DNA of 6,737 nucleotides, from NCBI GenBank assembly GCA_027489835.1, contig JAIXZF010000199.1:1-6737 (forward strand), read 5' to 3'. Each line of letters begins with the position of its first letter. Positions within the stretch are counted from its first letter, which is position 1. Source of the DNA: Hyphomicrobiales bacterium. GTDB taxonomy: Bacteria; Pseudomonadota; Alphaproteobacteria; Rhizobiales; Beijerinckiaceae. The translations under genes were made by a program, and so were the position numbers. Positions 1-6,062 of this stretch are shown here, one piece after another. Below the pieces are notes generated by a model, which saw nothing but the letters and a program-made list of their open reading frames with translations, had not been told where the DNA came from and did not search any database.

Positions 1-857
1 CGGAGACGGTCTTCATCGTCTCGACCTTCACGACGCCGGACTCCAAGGCGCGGCTGCGCGAGGCGGGCTTCCTCGTCTACGACGAGCCGACGCAGGCCCT
101 GCGCGTCGCGGCCGGCATGGGCCGCCTCTGGCGCGAGCCGTCGCATGAGGTGCCGGTGGACGAGACGGCGCGGCTGGTCATCGGCGATGGCGCGCTGGAC
201 GAGGCACAGTCGATGGAGGCCCTGTCGCGCTGCGGCATTCCGTTCCCGCCCTCCGGCATCGCGGCGAGCGCCGAGGAAGCCGCCGCCGTGGCATCCCGGA
301 TCGGCTTTCCCGTCGCGCTCAAGGTGATGTCGCCCGACATCCAGCACAAATCGGATGTGGGCGGTGTCGTGCTGGGTCTTGGCAGCGCCGAGGATGTGGC
401 CGCGGCCTACGGGGCCATGATGCGACGTGTGGGCGACGCGGTTCCGGCTGCGGCGCTGTCCGGCGCGCTGGTGACGCGCATGGCGGGCGGCGGTGTCGAG
501 ACCGTCATCGGCGCCTATCGCGATCCGGTGTTCGGGCCTCTGGTGATGTTCGGCCTCGGCGGCATCTTCATCGAGGTGTTCAAGGATGTGGTGTTCAGGC
601 CGGCGCCGGTCGACCAAGCCGGCGCGCGCGCGATGATCGACGCCATCAAGGCGAGGCAACTCCTGACCGAAGGCGCGCGCGGCAAGCCGCCCGCCGATCT
701 CGACGCGCTGGCGGACGCCATCGTCCGCGTGTCGCAGATCGCGGCCGCCAATGCAGACCAGTTGGCCAGCATCGAGATCAACCCGTTCCTGGCGCAGGAA
801 CGCGGCGGCGTCGCGCTCGACGCGCTGCTGCTGCGCGAGGCGTCAGGACCCATCTGA
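1..857 (+). CDS. NDP/ADP-forming acyl-CoA synthetase (acetate--CoA ligase family), C-terminal part
   Basis: This gene is cut by the left edge; the frame is open from base 3 (284 codons visible), and the first Met at 117 is internal, not the start. The family makes acyl-CoA from a carboxylate, CoA and a nucleoside triphosphate through acyl-phosphate and phosphohistidine steps, in the cytosol. The first ~45 residues look like the end of the CoA-ligase region (GFLVYDEPTQALRVAAGMG). An ATP-grasp domain follows: FPVALKVMSPDIQHKSDVGG with the nucleotide-binding Lys at 321-323, then GGGVETVIGAYRDPVFGP, GLGGIFIEVFKDVVFRPAPV, and SIEINPF near the end. These are typical of the fused alpha-beta form (~700 aa), not the AMP-forming ANL ligases. 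The CoA-binding domain and catalytic His lie outside the window. The acid substrate is unknown; the hydrolase and ACAD neighbours suggest a catabolic acid rather than acetate. Family call firm, substrate not. Confidence 0.9.
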   Translation, partial: ETVFIVSTFTTPDSKARLREAGFLVYDEPTQALRVAAGMGRLWREPSHEVPVDETARLVIGDGALDEAQSMEALSRCGIPFPPSGIAASAEEAAAVASRIGFPVALKVMSPDIQHKSDVGGVVLGLGSAEDVAAAYGAMMRRVGDAVPAAALSGALVTRMAGGGVETVIGAYRDPVFGPLVMFGLGGIFIEVFKDVVFRPAPVDQAGARAMIDAIKARQLLTEGARGKPPADLDALADAIVRVSQIAAANADQLASIEINPFLAQERGGVALDALLLREASGPI

Positions 858-861
858 GGCA

Positions 862-866
862 GGGAG
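862..866 (+). promoter_or_regulatory. Ribosome binding site deciding the start at 874
   Basis: GGGAG lies 7 nt before the ATG at 874, just after the synthetase stop codon (855-857). The hydrolase frame is open further upstream, to 751, but that part overlaps the synthetase and shows no hydrolase-like residues. This site and the match to the paralogue's N-terminus fix the start at 874. Confidence 0.6.
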
Positions 867-873
867 CAGGACC

Positions 874-1662
874 ATGGAAACCGACTGGGTTGCGGTCAAC
901 GGCGCGGCCTGCCGCTATGCCGATTCCGGCGGCGGTGGGCAGGCTGTGCTCCTCATCCACGAACTGGCCGGCAGCCTGAACAGCTGGGACGGACTGGTCG
1001 CGCTCCTGCCGAAAGGCCTTCGCGTGATCCGCTACGACATGCGCGGGGCCGGCATGTCCGAGAAGGTCAGCGGCGCGCTGGACATCGACACGCTGGCCGA
1101 GGACGCCGCAGCCCTTCTGGACCATCTCGCGATCAAAGCCCCCGTCACGGTCGTCGGGGCCGCGGTCGGCGCCGCCATCGCCACGCGCTTCGCCGCGCGG
1201 CATCCGGCCCGCTGCGCGCGGCTCGTGCTGGTCGCGCCGGCGCTGGGCATTCCGCCAGAGCGCAAGCCGATCGCATCCGAGCTGTGCGACCGCATCGACC
1301 GCGATGGCCTGCGGCAGGTGGCCGAGGCTGTGCTGCCGAAGGCTTTTCCCGAGGAGTTGTGGGCCGATGGACGGGAGAAGGCGAGGGCGGTGGCGCGCTG
1401 GCTTGGCGCCGATCCGCAGGGCTACGCCGCTGCCTACCGGATGCTGATCGCGGCCAATCTCGCGGAGGATCTTGCCAGCATCGATGCGCCGGCGCTCGTG
1501 TTGGCTGGACGCCACGATCCGTTCGGCACGCCCGAGATCGTCGACCAGCGGACGCTCACCATGAAGCGCCGAACCTTCAGGGTCCTCGACGGCGGGCATT
1601 TTCTGGCCGTGCAGAGCCCAGCCATCCTGGCCGAAGCGCTCCGCGACGTTCTGCCGGCCTGA
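874..1662 (+). CDS. Alpha/beta-hydrolase-fold protein with Ala in place of the nucleophile (paralogue A)
   Basis: This is a 262-aa cytosolic alpha/beta-hydrolase-fold protein with no signal peptide or membrane segment. It shows the post-beta-3 loop LIHELAGSLNSWD (28-39), the motif RVIRYDMRGAGMSEK (50-64), the elbow VVGAAVGAA (93-101), a candidate acid D215 in AGRHDPFG, and the C-terminal His H242 in DGGHFLAVQSP. The elbow should read G-x-S-x-G. Here it is G95-A-A97-V-G99, so the nucleophile position is Ala (codon GCG, 1162-1164), and no Ser, Cys or Asp is close enough to replace it. The usual HG of the oxyanion loop is H29-E30. The gene begins 16 nt after the synthetase stop and is probably co-transcribed with it, so the substrate may be the acid or CoA ester that enzyme handles. 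It resembles enol-lactonase-like proteins, but ordinary serine-hydrolase activity is unlikely from the sequence. It could be a lyase, a water-activating hydrolase using a His/Asp dyad, or a non-catalytic protein. Fold is certain, reaction unknown. Confidence 0.85.
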   Translation: METDWVAVNGAACRYADSGGGGQAVLLIHELAGSLNSWDGLVALLPKGLRVIRYDMRGAGMSEKVSGALDIDTLAEDAAALLDHLAIKAPVTVVGAAVGAAIATRFAARHPARCARLVLVAPALGIPPERKPIASELCDRIDRDGLRQVAEAVLPKAFPEELWADGREKARAVARWLGADPQGYAAAYRMLIAANLAEDLASIDAPALVLAGRHDPFGTPEIVDQRTLTMKRRTFRVLDGGHFLAVQSPAILAEALRDVLPA

Positions 1663-1677
1663 CGCTCACGCCGGCAG
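1651..1677. terminator. Inverted repeat across convergent stop codons, possible bidirectional terminator
   Basis: CTGCCGGC (1651-1658) and GCCGGCAG (1670-1677) are perfect inverted copies. Inside them, TGA (1660-1662) and TCA (1666-1668), the two stop codons, also pair. The result is an 8-bp stem, one mismatch, 3 more pairs and a 3-nt loop. The hairpin sits exactly where two transcription units meet. No T-rich tract follows on either side, so it is not a standard intrinsic terminator. The arms are also explained by both proteins ending in Leu-Pro-Ala-stop, so coincidence is possible. Confidence 0.35.
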
Positions 1678-2706
1678 CGGCGCCAACGCCTGTGCGATGG
1701 CCCGCTCCGCGACCCGATCCCTGGCTTCCGCGGCGCCGAGGCTGGCGACCTGCGCCCTGATGCGGCGCAGGTAGAAATGGGTCGGAACATCCCAGGTGAA
1801 GCCCATGCCGCCATGCATCTGCAGCGCCATTTCCGCGATGCCGGGCGTCACGGCTGCCGCGTGGGCGTAGGCGAGTTCGGCGGCAGCGAGAGCCGCATCC
1901 GGGCTGGCCGCCAGCGCCTGCTCGATCAGCCGCTCGCCGTTCTCGAGCCCCATGCGGGCCCGCGCCAGATCATGCCGCAGGGCCTGGAAGCTCACCAGCT
2001 TGCGGCCGAACTGCGACCGCGCCGAAACATGGGCGAGGGCCAGGTCCAGCGCCGACCGGGCGCATTCATGGAGGTCGTTGGCGCTCAGGAGGAGGTCGTC
2101 CGCCCGGTGCGCGCTGAGGAGTTCGCCCTGATCGATGAAACGGCTCGGGGGAAGCCGATGGTCCGTGAAGCGCAGCGCCCCTCGCGGACGGTCGATGTCC
2201 AGCTCGCCGCGCGGCTCGACCTCATGGCCGACCGCGGCCAGGTCGACGATCGCCAGCGCCGGCCCTGCCGTCCCGTGCATGACGGGCGTCAGCAGCCAGT
2301 GCGCATCGAGCGCCATCGGGAACTCGCCGGTGATTCCGTTCAGCACCATCGCACCATCGGCCCAGGCGGCGCTCACCGAGCCCGCGCGCGCTGCCGTCAG
2401 CACCTCATGGCCTGACAGAACGGCCTCGGCGATCGATGGCGCGGCAGCTGCCAGCAGCGACGAGGCGGCCAGCGTCTCCACCAGCGGGAAACCCAGCCTC
2501 CGCGCTGCGGCGGCCGCGATGACGGGGCGGGCGAAGGCGCGGTGCAGTCCAAGCCCGTGCGGCTCGGGCGCCAGGAGGCCAAGCAGCCCGTCCGCCCCCA
2601 AACGCTGGGCAGCGGCCTTCGGGGAAAGCCCTTGGCACGCTTCGCAGGCGCGCGCGGCGCTCGTCGCGAAATCCTGCAACTCGGCGGCGGATGGATGCTC
2701 GTTCAT
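1666..2706 (-). CDS. Acyl-CoA dehydrogenase, small (beta-type) subunit of a likely heteromeric ACAD
   Basis: This 346-aa protein is shorter than a usual ACAD (~380-400 aa) and its N-terminal half is weakly conserved, as in known small subunits. Seen: R230-SQFGRKLVSFQALRHDLA, the flavin-contacting helix signature of ACADs, and MHGGMGFTWDVPTHFYLRRI (297-316), the C-terminal signature. Both usual catalytic Glu positions appear empty: the helix-G position, about 26 residues before R230, falls at Asp203/204 with no Glu-Arg pair, and the MCAD-type position aligns by eye to Leu near 323. It therefore probably cannot dehydrogenate alone. Its ATG (2704-2706) lies 3 nt after the large ACAD stop, with GGTGG-like sequence as a weak ribosome site, so coupled translation is likely. 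By analogy with the adjacent FadE26-FadE27 (ChsE4-ChsE5) pair in mycobacteria, it likely forms an alpha2beta2 flavoenzyme with its neighbour. The CoA substrate is unknown. Confidence 0.85.
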   Translation of the reverse strand: MNEHPSAAELQDFATSAARACEACQGLSPKAAAQRLGADGLLGLLAPEPHGLGLHRAFARPVIAAAAARRLGFPLVETLAASSLLAAAAPSIAEAVLSGHEVLTAARAGSVSAAWADGAMVLNGITGEFPMALDAHWLLTPVMHGTAGPALAIVDLAAVGHEVEPRGELDIDRPRGALRFTDHRLPPSRFIDQGELLSAHRADDLLLSANDLHECARSALDLALAHVSARSQFGRKLVSFQALRHDLARARMGLENGERLIEQALAASPDAALAAAELAYAHAAAVTPGIAEMALQMHGGMGFTWDVPTHFYLRRIRAQVASLGAAEARDRVAERAIAQALAPLPA

Positions 2707-2709
2707 GTC

Positions 2710-3921
2710 TCAGCCACCGCGCGGCAGTTGCAGGATGCGGTCCGCGATGATCCCGAGCTGGATCTCGGTCGTTCCCGCGAAGATCGTCTCCGCGCGCCCC
2801 TGGAGATAGATCTCCTCGAAGCGCCGGCGCGCATTGGCGATCTCCGGCGTGTCCGAGGCCCAGCCAAGGGCGAGGATCTCGAGGGCCAGGACGGCGAAGC
2901 GCTGGTGCGCCTCGCTCCAGTGCAGCTTCATGAAGCTGCCATGCTGGCCGATGCGCTGGCCTTGGGCGAGGCGCTCGACCACATCGACGGCGTAGCGCTT
3001 GACGATCTCGATGTCCGCCCAGCTGGCCGCCAGCTGCTGGCGGTAGTGGCGGTCGGCCAATACATGGCGCAGGGTCGGCTCGGCGGCGCAAACGCGCACA
3101 AGATGCCGGAACTCGTTTTCGAAGCGCCAGCCGCGATACATCCTGTTGGTCGCGCGCTCGACCGAGAGCACCTCGATGGCGGCGCGCCAGCCCTCGTTGA
3201 CCGACCCGATCAGGGCATCGTCGCCGATCTCGACATCGTCGAGGAACACCTCGCAGAAGCCTTCCGCCTCGGTCATCTGCCGGATCGGGCGCACGGTGAT
3301 GCCCCTGGCGCCCATGGGCAGGGCGAAGAGGCTGAGGCTGCCATGGCGATCCTCGAGCGAGCCGGTCCGTGCGAGAAGCAGGCAGTAATCGGCGCGGTCT
3401 GCGAGGCTCGTCCAGATTTTCTGGCCATTGATGCGCCAGCCGCTTGCCGTCTTCTCGGCGCGCGTGCGGATGCGGGCAAGGTCCGAGCCAGCTTCCGGTT
3501 CGGAAAAGCCCTGGCACCAGATCTCCTCCATCCGCAGCAGGCGCGGAATGAAGCGCAGCTTCTGCTCTTCCGATCCGATCTCGAGCAGGATGGGTCCGAC
3601 CAGCTCCTTGCCGAGCGAATTGGCGCTCAGCGGCATCGCCAGGCGCCCGATTTCCTGGTTGACGATCAAATGTTCGCGGATGGTCAGGCCCTGTCCGCCA
3701 TAGGCCGTAGGCCAGGCCATGCCGGCATAGCCCGCGGCGTGCATGCGCCGCTCCCAATCGTAAAGCTCGGCGGTCGCAGGGGCGCGATAGCCCAGCTGGT
3801 CGGCGCGCCAGTGCTGCGGCAGCTCCGCCTCCAGCCAGGCCCTGACGCCAAGCCTGTAAGCTGCCGGATCGGCCGCGGTCACGCTGCTGCCATGCGCCTG
3901 CGCCTGCACGATCGAGCTCAA
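2710..3921 (-). CDS. Acyl-CoA dehydrogenase, large (catalytic) subunit
   Basis: This 403-aa flavoenzyme would introduce an alpha,beta double bond into an acyl-CoA and pass electrons to electron-transfer flavoprotein. Visible in order: an N-terminal helical domain (~20-130), WCQGFSEPEAGSDLA (135-149) and WRINGQKIWTS (162-172) of the flavin-contacting beta domain, and a C-terminal helical domain ending R376-AETIFAGTTEIQLG. The catalytic Glu is probably E255 in SVERAT, the helix-G position used by isovaleryl-CoA and long-chain ACADs; the MCAD-type position is Ala382. The best start is TTG at 3919-3921, whose TTGA overlaps the TGA of the upstream hydrolase gene (3918-3920), a usual coupling arrangement. 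GTG at 3907-3909 is an alternative and would shorten the protein by four residues. No strong ribosome site is seen. It is the middle gene of the minus-strand operon. Family firm; substrate unknown; start moderately sure. Confidence 0.9.
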   Translation of the reverse strand: MSSIVQAQAHGSSVTAADPAAYRLGVRAWLEAELPQHWRADQLGYRAPATAELYDWERRMHAAGYAGMAWPTAYGGQGLTIREHLIVNQEIGRLAMPLSANSLGKELVGPILLEIGSEEQKLRFIPRLLRMEEIWCQGFSEPEAGSDLARIRTRAEKTASGWRINGQKIWTSLADRADYCLLLARTGSLEDRHGSLSLFALPMGARGITVRPIRQMTEAEGFCEVFLDDVEIGDDALIGSVNEGWRAAIEVLSVERATNRMYRGWRFENEFRHLVRVCAAEPTLRHVLADRHYRQQLAASWADIEIVKRYAVDVVERLAQGQRIGQHGSFMKLHWSEAHQRFAVLALEILALGWASDTPEIANARRRFEEIYLQGRAETIFAGTTEIQLGIIADRILQLPRGG

Positions 3922-4706
3922 TGGCCGCGCGACGCGAGGAAGTCGCGCACGGTCTTGACCACCAGATCGGGGGTCTGGACAGCAGCGATATGGCCCGTGG
4001 GCAGTTCGCGGTAGCTGGCATGCGGCAAGGCCTTGGCCAGCGCCGCCACGTCGGCGGGCGGGCGAAGCCCGTCATGGCTCGCGCCGATCAGCAGGCAGAG
4101 AGTCCTGAGCGCGGCGTAATGGGGCGACAGGTCGAGATGCGCGAACATCCGGTAGATCGCCGCGAAGCTGCGCGGATCATTCGCCAGCCAACGGGCCCGC
4201 GCGGCCAGAAAGGCCTGCTCGTCCTGGCGCAGCGCCTCTGGCAGGATGTTGGGGATCGAGGTCGGGGCGAGCATGCGCAGCCCTTCGGTCTCGATGCGCC
4301 CGGCATGCGCCAGCACGCCGCCGCGCCGGTCGGCAGGGCAATGCGTCACGGGCGAAAAGCCGATGATGCAATCGACGGCGGCCGGCCGCTTCAGCGCATG
4401 CCGCATCGCCACCGCGGCCCCGACTGCCGCGCCGACCAACACGACAGGCTCGTCGATGCCGGCATGGCGCACCAGCGCGTCGATGTCGTCGGCAAGGTCG
4501 TCGAGGGCAAGCTGGCCGGATGCCTTCTCGGAAAGCCCCGCGCCGCGCTGGTCGTAGCGCAGGACGCGATGGCTCCGCGCCAGAAGCGGCGCGACCTTGT
4601 CCCAGCTGTTGAGCGTGCCGCCCATCTCGTGGACGAGGACGATCGGCTTGCCTTGGCCCGACACCTCATAGCGGAGCACCGCTCCGTTCGCATCGACCCA
4701 CTGCAT
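3918..4706 (-). CDS. Alpha/beta-hydrolase-fold protein with Ala in place of the nucleophile (paralogue B)
   Basis: This 262-aa protein is the first gene of the minus-strand operon and a clear paralogue of the protein at 874-1662. About half the residues match by eye over the first 110, fewer later. Motifs: LVHEMGGTLNSWD (24-36), RVLRYDQRGAGLSEK (47-61), elbow LVGAAVGAA (90-98), candidate acid D212 in GASHDGL, and H239 in PTGHIAAVQTP. As in the paralogue, the elbow is G92-A-A94-V-G96 with Ala (GCA, plus-strand bases 4425-4427) at the nucleophile position, and HG of the oxyanion loop is H25-E26. The start ATG (4704-4706) has GGAGG at 4712-4716, 5 nt away. It has no signal peptide or membrane segment. 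The stop overlaps the start of the large ACAD by 4 nt, so it is made together with the dehydrogenase and probably acts in the same pathway. The reaction is unknown; classical Ser-dependent ester hydrolysis is unlikely. Confidence 0.87.
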   Translation of the reverse strand: MQWVDANGAVLRYEVSGQGKPIVLVHEMGGTLNSWDKVAPLLARSHRVLRYDQRGAGLSEKASGQLALDDLADDIDALVRHAGIDEPVVLVGAAVGAAVAMRHALKRPAAVDCIIGFSPVTHCPADRRGGVLAHAGRIETEGLRMLAPTSIPNILPEALRQDEQAFLAARARWLANDPRSFAAIYRMFAHLDLSPHYAALRTLCLLIGASHDGLRPPADVAALAKALPHASYRELPTGHIAAVQTPDLVVKTVRDFLASRGH

Positions 4707-4880
4707 GGCATCCTCCCGCCTTCTCCCTCCAGATTACTACCCAATCCTCCGGGGCGGCGATGCTCGGATGCGAAAGATGCTGTGCCTGACGGGCGCATGC
4801 CGCGCCGCGCGGGGCGTCATAACATCCGGCGCAGCATCGAAGCCGGCGGCCGCGATGCCAACCGGGAAGGCGACGCGAGC
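4707..4880. promoter_or_regulatory. Divergent intergenic region, presumed promoters for both directions
   Basis: These 174 bases separate the minus-strand operon from the plus-strand ACAD and must hold at least one promoter if neither is read through from elsewhere. They contain the only slightly A+T-richer patches nearby: TAGTAAT on the minus strand around 4732-4740, and CATAAC at 4818-4823 on the plus strand. Neither has a convincing -35 partner. Possible regulator targets are three GATGC copies (4759-4763, 4767-4771, 4776-4780) and an inverted pair GCATCG/CGATGC (4834-4839, 4853-4858). No regulator gene is in the window. The plus-strand gene might start upstream at ATG 4797, which would shrink the region. 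Confidence 0.35.
4711..4716 (-). promoter_or_regulatory. Strong ribosome binding site of the minus-strand operon
   Basis: The minus strand reads GGGAGGATGCC before the ATG at 4706-4704, with GGAGG five bases away. An out-of-frame ATG (4711-4709) overlaps the end of the site; it is not the start, because the in-frame ATG gives the N-terminus shared with paralogue A. Confidence 0.6.
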
Positions 4881-6059
4881 TTGAATGGACCACCGCCCGT
4901 GCTGGAACCGGCTCCGGACGAGGACCTCGAGCGCCTCGACGACGACGCCTTCCGCCTGCATGTGCGGCGCTGGATCGAGGCCAACTATCCCGCCGAGATC
5001 CGCAATCCGCCCAAGCGGCTCCATTGGGTCCAGAACCGCCCCTGGTTCATGAAGCTCCGCGAGAAAGGCTGGCTCGCGCCCGGCTGGCCCCGCGAGCATG
5101 GCGGCATGGCCCTGTCGCCCGCGCGCCAGCTCATCATGGTCGAGGAACAGGAGCGCTATGGCTGCGCGCGGATCAGCGATTTCGGGATCATCATGCTCGG
5201 TCCCCTCCTGCTCGAGCACGGCACGCAGGCCCAGCGCGACCGCTTCCTGCCGCCGATCCTGACTGGCGAGCATATCTGGGCCCAAGGCTATTCGGAGCCC
5301 GAGGCCGGCTCGGACCTGGCGGCGCTGCGGTGCGAGGCCGTGCCGGACGGCGACGACTACATCGTCAATGGCCAGAAGACCTGGACGACGCTGGGCATGG
5401 ACGCGAACTGGATGTTCATGCTGGTGCGCACCGACAAGGCGGCGCGCAAGCAGGAGGGCATCTCCTTCCTGCTAACCGACATGACCTCGCCCGGTGTCAC
5501 CGTGCGGCCGATCATTAATCTCGACCTGCACGACGAGTTCTGCGAGGTGTTCTTCGACAATGTCCGCGTCCCGCAGGCCAATCTGGTCGGCGCGCCGAAC
5601 AAGGGCTGGAGCATCGCCAAGTCGCTGCTCGGCTTCGAGCGGATCTTCCTCGGTTCCCCGCGGCAGGCGGAGCATTCGCTGACGCGCCTCGCCGCGTTGG
5701 CGGACCGGCTTCAGCTTCGCGGTGATCCGCTTTTCGAGGACCGTTTCACGCGCCTTGCGCTCGATCTCGAGGACCTCAAATGCCTGCATGCGCGCTTCGC
5801 CGGTCAGGTGCGGCGCGGCGAGACGCTGGGGCCGGACGTCTCGATGCTGAAGGTCATCCAGACCGAGCTTTACCAGGCCATCACCGGCCTGATGATCGAG
5901 GTGAGCGGCGGCCATGCCGGCCTGCTCGATCCCGCGGACGGTGAGGGCGGCTTTCACCCCGCCAGCCTTTATCTGCAATCGCGCCCCGCGAGCATCTACG
6001 GCGGCTCGAACGAAATCCAGCGCGACATCCTCGCCAAGGCCGTGCTGGACCTGCCGTGA
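4881..6059 (+). CDS. Acyl-CoA dehydrogenase (large-subunit type)
   Basis: This 392-aa flavoprotein would desaturate an acyl-CoA at the alpha,beta position. Seen: N-terminal helical domain with DAFRLHVRRWIEANYP (23-38) and GWLAPGWPREHGG (63-75); IWAQGYSEPEAGSDLAAL (132-149) and YIVNGQKTWTT (160-170) in the beta domain; FERIFLGSP (252-260) with E253 as likely catalytic base; and the C-terminal signature RPASIYGGSNEIQRDIL (368-384), where the MCAD-type Glu position is Gly374. It resembles the large ACAD at 2710-3921 in type but is clearly diverged. No small-subunit partner lies beside it; it may pair with the one at 1666-2706, with one outside the window, or act alone. The start is uncertain. 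TTG at 4881 is chosen because GGGAAGG (4864-4870) lies 10 nt upstream. In-frame ATG 4797 (420 aa) and GTG 4899 (386 aa) are alternatives. It is divergent from the minus-strand operon and ends 3 nt from the convergent flavin-reductase gene. Confidence 0.88.
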   Translation: MNGPPPVLEPAPDEDLERLDDDAFRLHVRRWIEANYPAEIRNPPKRLHWVQNRPWFMKLREKGWLAPGWPREHGGMALSPARQLIMVEEQERYGCARISDFGIIMLGPLLLEHGTQAQRDRFLPPILTGEHIWAQGYSEPEAGSDLAALRCEAVPDGDDYIVNGQKTWTTLGMDANWMFMLVRTDKAARKQEGISFLLTDMTSPGVTVRPIINLDLHDEFCEVFFDNVRVPQANLVGAPNKGWSIAKSLLGFERIFLGSPRQAEHSLTRLAALADRLQLRGDPLFEDRFTRLALDLEDLKCLHARFAGQVRRGETLGPDVSMLKVIQTELYQAITGLMIEVSGGHAGLLDPADGEGGFHPASLYLQSRPASIYGGSNEIQRDILAKAVLDLP

Positions 6060-6062
6060 GCC

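Noticed and set aside
751..873. N-terminal extension of the first hydrolase, giving 303 aa.
   Set aside because: The extra 41 residues overlap the synthetase gene in another frame and resemble nothing; a good ribosome site precedes ATG 874, and the paralogue has the shorter N-terminus.
778..1599. A 273-codon minus-strand open frame opposite the first hydrolase gene.
   Set aside because: It has no recognisable motif, and the plus-strand hydrolase frame has clear ones. It is an antisense shadow.
1780..1800. GFTWD in the small ACAD (D306) as a lost catalytic Glu, since many relatives have GFTWE.
   Set aside because: That position is not the catalytic base of ACADs. The MCAD Glu lies further on, in the YEGT segment, and the isovaleryl-CoA dehydrogenase Glu lies in helix G.
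2405..4075. A 556-codon minus-strand open frame, and a 490-codon plus-strand one at 2542-4014, across the ACAD genes.
   Set aside because: Both are very Arg/Pro/Gly-rich and show no family motifs; the two ACAD frames explain the same DNA completely.
3921..4880. The third ACAD's frame is open for about 960 bases upstream of its start, antisense to the hydrolase gene, which could suggest a fused 712-aa protein.
   Set aside because: The translated upstream part is Arg/Gln/Ala-rich with no domain, while the opposite strand encodes a complete hydrolase with clear motifs. It is an open frame caused by high G+C.
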